Source: JAUSNA01 sp964568885
Lineage (GTDB): Bacteria; Patescibacteriota; Microgenomatia; Levybacterales; GWA1-39-11
Direction: 5' to 3'
DNA length: 9,306 nucleotides
NCBI GenBank assembly: GCA_964568885.1
Contig: CAZMSF010000037.1
Coordinates: forward strand, 1-9,306
Below the pieces are notes generated by a model, which worked only from the letters and a program-made list of their open reading frames with translations, did no database searches and was not told where the DNA came from. This document shows, piece by piece, positions 5,654 through 9,306 of this stretch (within the stretch, counting starts at the first letter, position 1; each line of letters starts with the position of its first letter). Position numbers and translations under genes: made by a program.

Positions 5654-6100
5654 ATGGAACCAGCAGGACCCGAACAAAATCACCCAGGCCAAGAGTCTCC
5701 TCAACGCAACTCTGTACATTTTACGGTAAGACCTGCGATGGTTTCATATCTTGCCGATTCATTGGAGCCGGTTTACACAAGAGAACTCAATGCGCTTCGG
5801 GAAGATGGTTCGTACCAACGGATTATGGATTTTACAAAAAGCCCTTTTGCGACCATCATGGGTCAGATATTAGACAAAAAAGAGGCACAAAGCAGAATGG
5901 AATTGCCGAAAGTATCTTTGGACATGACTGATGAGGAGATGAAAGCCATCCGGGAAAGGATGGAAAAACCAATTGGAATGGAGCTTATGTCATACACAAA
6001 AATGATGGGAGAGCTGAGTGAGCAATACGGGTCGGCAAAGTTTGCAAAAAGAGTAAATGACCTTGCAAAACGCATCAAGTCACCATTCAAAAAGAAATAA
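5654..6100 (+). CDS. Unrecognised soluble basic protein (148 aa)
   Basis: I do not recognise this family. The N-terminal 22 residues are polar and disordered (Pro, Gln, Glu). The rest is predicted mostly helical: about 27-57, 61-82, 92-103 (MTDEEMKAIRERM) and 107-142, ending in a basic tail (KRIKSPFKKK) that could touch nucleic acid or membrane; this is inference. There are many methionines (11) and no cysteine or tryptophan. No signal peptide or membrane segment is present. The ATG at 5654 sits seven bases after a consensus TATAAT and has no Shine-Dalgarno. It shares the 61-bp promoter spacer with the 224-residue gene and ends one base from the stop of the convergent TMTC-like gene. Confidence 0.82.
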   Translation: MEPAGPEQNHPGQESPQRNSVHFTVRPAMVSYLADSLEPVYTRELNALREDGSYQRIMDFTKSPFATIMGQILDKKEAQSRMELPKVSLDMTDEEMKAIRERMEKPIGMELMSYTKMMGELSEQYGSAKFAKRVNDLAKRIKSPFKKK

Positions 6101-6101
6101 C

Positions 6102-7850
6102 CTACAGCGTCCTTACGTCAACATTCTTTTTTGTCTGTATCAATTCATAGAGTGCATTTGTTGCTGGACTTGGTAGGTATTTTTTTGCTTTTTTGGCCGA
6201 CACAAGTGCTTCTTCCTGCTTCTTTTGGTCATACTGTGCCTGCGCAAGAAATGCCCACAAAATACCATTTGCCGGATATCTGCCGGTTGCCTCTTTAAGG
6301 ATTTGCTCTGCCACCTTCGGATTTCCATTGAATAAATAAATCCCAGAAAGCCTGAGATATGCACGGGAAATTGCAGCATCGTTTCTGGTTGGCATATTGT
6401 AAAGGGATATAGCCTTTCGGTAATTCATTTCGGCATTATTGTTATCTTTGAGTTGTTCGTAAATAAAGCCTAAGTTCGTGAGGTTTTTGTCATACACATA
6501 CAATTCAACCGACCGTTTTGCATGTACTAATGATTCGGGGAATCGCCTTTGATACAGCAAAAATGAAGCAAGGTTGTTCTCCAACTCATAATTACTATGC
6601 ACCTGTATGTCATGCAGCAAAAGCGTTGTGTCATCATGCCAATTTGCATTTCGTACGATGCTGCGGCATGACAGTAAAATGAGAATAATTACAGTAACAG
6701 TCAGTAGAATTCTTTTTCTTAAAATCTTTTTTGGAAGAATAGTAAGTGCAATCCCCAAAAGTCCTAGGAGTCCGACGTAAGGAAAATAAAACCACCGGTC
6801 TGCAACGGTCATGTCTAAAGGCAAAAGCTGCAGGTGAATTGAGATGCCTGCAACAAACCATAAGAGGAAGAAGACGTAAAGTGCCATATATTTTTTTCGT
6901 TTGAAAAGGACAGTTCCAAGCCAGGCAATTGCCAGAAGAAAAACAATGTCTGCAAGAAGCGGAAAGTAAAAGTTTTGGTAATCTATGGCTTTTACAACCC
7001 ACACTTGGTCAATTGCAAGACTCACAGGGAAAAACAACGTTTTTAAATAATAGAAGAAAACAGCCGGTATATTTAGAACCCGTTCAATAAAGGGTAAGTG
7101 AATTATTGGAGTAACTGCTCTGACATTCTTCTCCGTCAGCCCTACGCCTCCAATAAAAAAACGGATAAAAATATACAAAAGGGTAGTAGCAAAAGTGGTT
7201 GATAAAATTTTCCAAAAGAATTTTCTTTCAAATAGATAAACAAAACCGGCTGTTCCCACAACAAATCCTGCACCTGTCTCTTTTGTTAGGAGACAGAGCA
7301 GAAGCAAAAGGAAAACCAAACCGTAGGAATAAGCCTTTCCGAGAAGTTTTTTAGACGAAACAATAAGAAGAGTCGTTATTCCAAAAAAGAAAAAGAGGGG
7401 GCTGACGGTCGCGCCGATAAATGACACACTTTCGACCTGGATAGGATGAATGAGAAAGAGAATAGAAAGTACAAATGAGATGTTTTTCTTAAAAAATTTC
7501 TGCAGAAAAACAAAAAGAAGCACGGTATTAGTTATGTGAAGCGTCAGCTGCGCGAAATGGTAAAAAAATGCTTTATCGGTAAATACACTGTGAAGCAGTG
7601 CAAAATAAATTGCCGAAAATGCCCTGTACTGAGTGCCGTGATTGAAAAAGCTCGGACGGAAAAGTGAAAGGATATCAAGGGTGTGAATTTCAGGGTTGTA
7701 GAGAATGTATGAAAGGTCGTCCCACGCGAATGAGTTTATCAGCATATTGGCAAAAACAAGAAAACCAATTATTGCGATGAAAACTACCGCCTTTTTTGTT
7801 GTGAAGGGAACGAAGTAGCGTTTGAAAAAATAGTCTTCCTCTTGCTGCAT
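6102..7850 (-). CDS. TMTC-like multipass membrane protein with C-terminal TPR domain
   Basis: A 582-residue protein. Residues 20-396 contain about eleven hydrophobic segments (for example 21-40, 105-120, 150-165, 178-189, 217-233, 297-316, 322-340, 355-372, 380-396). Residues 420-575 are TPR-like repeats (NLGFIYEQLKDNNNAEMNYRKAI at about 458-481; AEQILKEATGRYP; LWAFLAQAQYDQKKQEEAL). The layout and landmarks fit the TMTC family: FAWDD in the first loop (Asp44-Asp45, the GT-C acidic site), HPIQVESVSFI (135-145), LLTKETG (187-193), DRWFYFPYVG (351-360) and a W-x-D-(x)n-L motif near 404. Eukaryotic TMTCs are O-mannosyltransferases; bacterial relatives are mostly uncharacterised, so lipid-linked sugar transfer to exported proteins is an inference. 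The start at 7850 follows an extended -10 box by six bases. Confidence 0.88.
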   Translation of the reverse strand: MQQEEDYFFKRYFVPFTTKKAVVFIAIIGFLVFANMLINSFAWDDLSYILYNPEIHTLDILSLFRPSFFNHGTQYRAFSAIYFALLHSVFTDKAFFYHFAQLTLHITNTVLLFVFLQKFFKKNISFVLSILFLIHPIQVESVSFIGATVSPLFFFFGITTLLIVSSKKLLGKAYSYGLVFLLLLLCLLTKETGAGFVVGTAGFVYLFERKFFWKILSTTFATTLLYIFIRFFIGGVGLTEKNVRAVTPIIHLPFIERVLNIPAVFFYYLKTLFFPVSLAIDQVWVVKAIDYQNFYFPLLADIVFLLAIAWLGTVLFKRKKYMALYVFFLLWFVAGISIHLQLLPLDMTVADRWFYFPYVGLLGLLGIALTILPKKILRKRILLTVTVIILILLSCRSIVRNANWHDDTTLLLHDIQVHSNYELENNLASFLLYQRRFPESLVHAKRSVELYVYDKNLTNLGFIYEQLKDNNNAEMNYRKAISLYNMPTRNDAAISRAYLRLSGIYLFNGNPKVAEQILKEATGRYPANGILWAFLAQAQYDQKKQEEALVSAKKAKKYLPSPATNALYELIQTKKNVDVRTL

Positions 7851-7856
7851 TTTTCA

Positions 7857-7865
7857 ATAATAGCA
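7857..7865 (-). promoter_or_regulatory. Extended -10 promoter of the TMTC-like gene
   Basis: On the minus strand, TGCTATTAT (TGn plus TATTAT), followed by six bases and the ATG at 7850. No good -35 box is visible, as expected for an extended -10 promoter. It predicts a leaderless transcript. Confidence 0.62.
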
Positions 7866-7879
7866 TGTCCTTGGAGAGT

Positions 7880-7885
7880 TATAAT
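7880..7885 (+). promoter_or_regulatory. -10 box before the Imm-5-like gene
   Basis: A perfect TATAAT 15 bases before the ATG at 7901. It would give a leader of about 8-9 nt. If the ATG at 7865 were used instead, this box would lie inside the coding region. Confidence 0.45.
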
Positions 7886-7900
7886 ATAAAAAAATTTCAA

Positions 7901-8344
7901 ATGGACGATGAACTTTTAAAGGTTACAAAAGATTGTGATCAAAAGACCTTGGCGATATGGGCAGCGGATGTTGCGCAAAGGATCCTGCCCATTTTTGAAA
8001 AACAGTTTCCCGGTGAAGATGGGCCAAGAAAAGCATTAGAATACCTAAGGGAATGGGTGAAAACAGGAGTTACAAAGATGAAAGAAGTGAGAAGTGCTTC
8101 TCTCAATGCCCATGCTGCTGCCAGAATGGCTCCGGACAAAAGCGCTGCACGTTTTGCGGCAAGAGCATGTGGCCAGGCAGCGGCAACAGCTCACGTTAAA
8201 ACCCACGCAATGGGTGCATCGTGGTATGCGATAAAAGCAATACGGGCAGCAACGGAGAGCGAAGAAGAAGTTGCCAAAGAACTTAAGTGGGAGAAAACCC
8301 ATCTTCTAAAACTTATTAAATCCAAAGATTTGCAAAACTTTTGA
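7901..8344 (+). CDS. Imm-5-like domain 'putative immunity protein'
   Basis: A 147-residue all-helical soluble protein from the ATG at 7901. It matches the family annotated as putative immunity protein (Imm-5-like domain): LAIWAADVAQRILPIFEKQ near the start, GPRKALEYLREW, then the Ala-rich NAHAAARMA and ARACGQAAATAHVKTHAMGA helices that characterise the group, and YAIKAI. Function in this family is predicted only; no toxin gene is next to it here. An in-frame ATG at 7865 would add 12 residues but has no promoter or Shine-Dalgarno and would leave 14 bp to the divergent gene, so 7901 is preferred with moderate certainty. The stop codon TGA (8342-8344) overlaps the ychF promoter. Confidence 0.85.
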   Translation: MDDELLKVTKDCDQKTLAIWAADVAQRILPIFEKQFPGEDGPRKALEYLREWVKTGVTKMKEVRSASLNAHAAARMAPDKSAARFAARACGQAAATAHVKTHAMGASWYAIKAIRAATESEEEVAKELKWEKTHLLKLIKSKDLQNF

Positions 8345-8350
8345 TATAAT
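8342..8350 (+). promoter_or_regulatory. Extended -10 promoter of ychF
   Basis: TGATATAAT: a consensus TGn plus TATAAT in which TGA is also the stop codon of the preceding gene. Eight bases separate it from the ychF ATG at 8359, so the mRNA is probably leaderless. Confidence 0.65.
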
Positions 8351-8358
8351 TCTGACGT

Positions 8359-9306
8359 ATGAATTTATCTGTCGGAATTGTCGGGCTTCCGAATGTCGGA
8401 AAATCCACGTTGTTTAACGCGCTTTTGAAAAAGCAGGCGGCTTTGGCTGCAAATTATCCATTTGCGACAATTGAGCCGAATGTCGGAGTCGTTCCTGTGC
8501 CTGACGGGCGCCTTAATGTTCTGGCAAACATCACAAAAGAAGAAGAGGGGATGCCGGACTTGCCACCGATAAAGCCTGCAATGATTGAATTTGTAGATAT
8601 TGCAGGACTTGTGAAAGGTGCGTCGGAAGGGGAAGGGTTAGGGAATAAATTCCTTTCCCACATCAGGGAAGTGAAAGTTATTGCTCATGTTGTCCGGGCG
8701 TTCGAAGATAAAGACGTTATTAGGGAAGGGTCCGTCGGAATAAAGGAGGATTACGAAACCATTATGACCGAGCTTGTCCTTGCCGATCTTGATACGCTTT
8801 CAAAAGTAAACGAAAAATCACTCCGAATGGATGCAAATTTCAACACCGCCGTCACAAAACTCAAAAACCACATGAATACGGGACTTCCGGCAAGAAGCGC
8901 GTTGTTATCAGACAAAGAAACAGAAGCAATCAGGCAATTGTCACTTCTGACATCAAAGCCTGAGATTATTGTTTTGAATGTCGGAGAAGAGGATTACGTT
9001 GAGGAAAAATTTGAAGGTATTATTTCTGAGTATGCAAAGGCATTTGGTATGGAGGAGAAAAATTTTGTTGTGGTTTCGGCAAAAATCGAGTCCGAACTTG
9101 CTGCTTTGGGAGACGAGGACGCTGCCGAATATCTTAAGGAGTTGGGTGTTTCAAAATCGGGTCTTGAGAGGTTGATACAAACCGCATATATAAAGCTTGG
9201 TCTTATGTCATTTTTGACATGTGGCGTGAAAGAAGTGAGAGCGTGGACAGTCAAAATCGGGGCAACTGCAGTCGAGGCGGCCGGAGAAATCCATACGGAT
9301 TTCATG
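8359..9306 (+). CDS. ychF: Ribosome-associated GTPase/ATPase YchF (OLA1 family), 3' end beyond window
   Basis: 316 codons from the ATG at 8359 to the window edge with no stop; the family is about 360 residues, so roughly 45 are missing. Visible motifs are: P-loop GLPNVGKST at residues 9-17; FATIEPNVG (switch I region); DIAGLVKGASEGEGLGNKF (G3/switch II); HVVRAFED; NVGEED in place of the usual NKxD base-specificity motif, which is why YchF binds ATP as well as GTP; a helical insertion around 127-195; and the start of the TGS domain (KEVRAWTV ... HTDFM). YchF binds ribosomes and is a conserved translation or stress-response factor. It has its own promoter overlapping the upstream stop codon, so it need not depend on the Imm-5-like gene. 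Confidence 0.97.
   Translation, partial: MNLSVGIVGLPNVGKSTLFNALLKKQAALAANYPFATIEPNVGVVPVPDGRLNVLANITKEEEGMPDLPPIKPAMIEFVDIAGLVKGASEGEGLGNKFLSHIREVKVIAHVVRAFEDKDVIREGSVGIKEDYETIMTELVLADLDTLSKVNEKSLRMDANFNTAVTKLKNHMNTGLPARSALLSDKETEAIRQLSLLTSKPEIIVLNVGEEDYVEEKFEGIISEYAKAFGMEEKNFVVVSAKIESELAALGDEDAAEYLKELGVSKSGLERLIQTAYIKLGLMSFLTCGVKEVRAWTVKIGATAVEAAGEIHTDFM

Noticed and set aside
5416..5931. 171-codon plus-strand frame spanning the divergent promoter region
   Set aside because: It overlaps both better-supported genes, crosses their promoters, and looks like a shadow frame with many Cys, Arg and Phe residues.

Overview
The window looks like a chromosomal segment of a candidate-phyla-radiation (Patescibacteria) bacterium, most likely of the Microgenomates type. 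This is an inference from gene content: secreted proteins with Pro-Thr linkers and cysteine modules, two TPR membrane proteins, a KGG-type stress protein, many small orphan genes, very compact spacing and widespread leaderless-looking promoters. The genetic code appears standard. I see no tRNA, rRNA, IS element, CRISPR array or prophage gene.

Region 1-1771 (minus strand) is a two-gene unit. A membrane-anchored TPR protein (489-1736) is followed one base later by a secreted Pro/Cys-rich protein (1-487, cut by the window edge). A TTGACA/17 bp/TACGAT promoter sits right at the TPR start codon. Divergent from it is a 176-residue protein (1887-2417) resembling the N-terminal domain of cyanophycin synthetase as a free-standing protein. 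A 33-bp inverted repeat lies between the two promoters.

Region 2383-3060 (minus strand) holds three tiny genes of 53, 48 and 48 codons, each with the same perfect GGAGGTG ribosome-binding site and each encoding a Lys-Gly-Gly-Gln-(Ser/Ala)-Ser motif. The first is a recognisable KGG stress protein. A hairpin follows each gene 8-12 nt after its stop, and the last one is a T-flanked bidirectional terminator. This is the most unusual part of the window.

Region 3149-6100 holds a secreted sedolisin-like (S53) protease with a Pro-Thr linker and a C-terminal Ig-like domain, then two unrecognised soluble proteins transcribed divergently from a 61-bp spacer (4918-5592 minus, 5654-6100 plus).

Region 6102-9306 holds a large TMTC-like multipass membrane protein with C-terminal TPRs (minus), a divergent Imm-5-like 'putative immunity' protein, and the start of the ychF GTPase gene, which runs off the window. 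The ychF extended -10 element shares its TG with the stop codon of the gene before it.

Overall the segment mixes cell-envelope and secretion functions (protease, two TPR membrane proteins, Cys-rich secreted protein) with small stress and orphan proteins and one housekeeping GTPase. Genes with a -10 box 6-9 bp before the ATG lack a Shine-Dalgarno sequence. The three KGGQ genes have a perfect one, suggesting two translation-initiation modes side by side.
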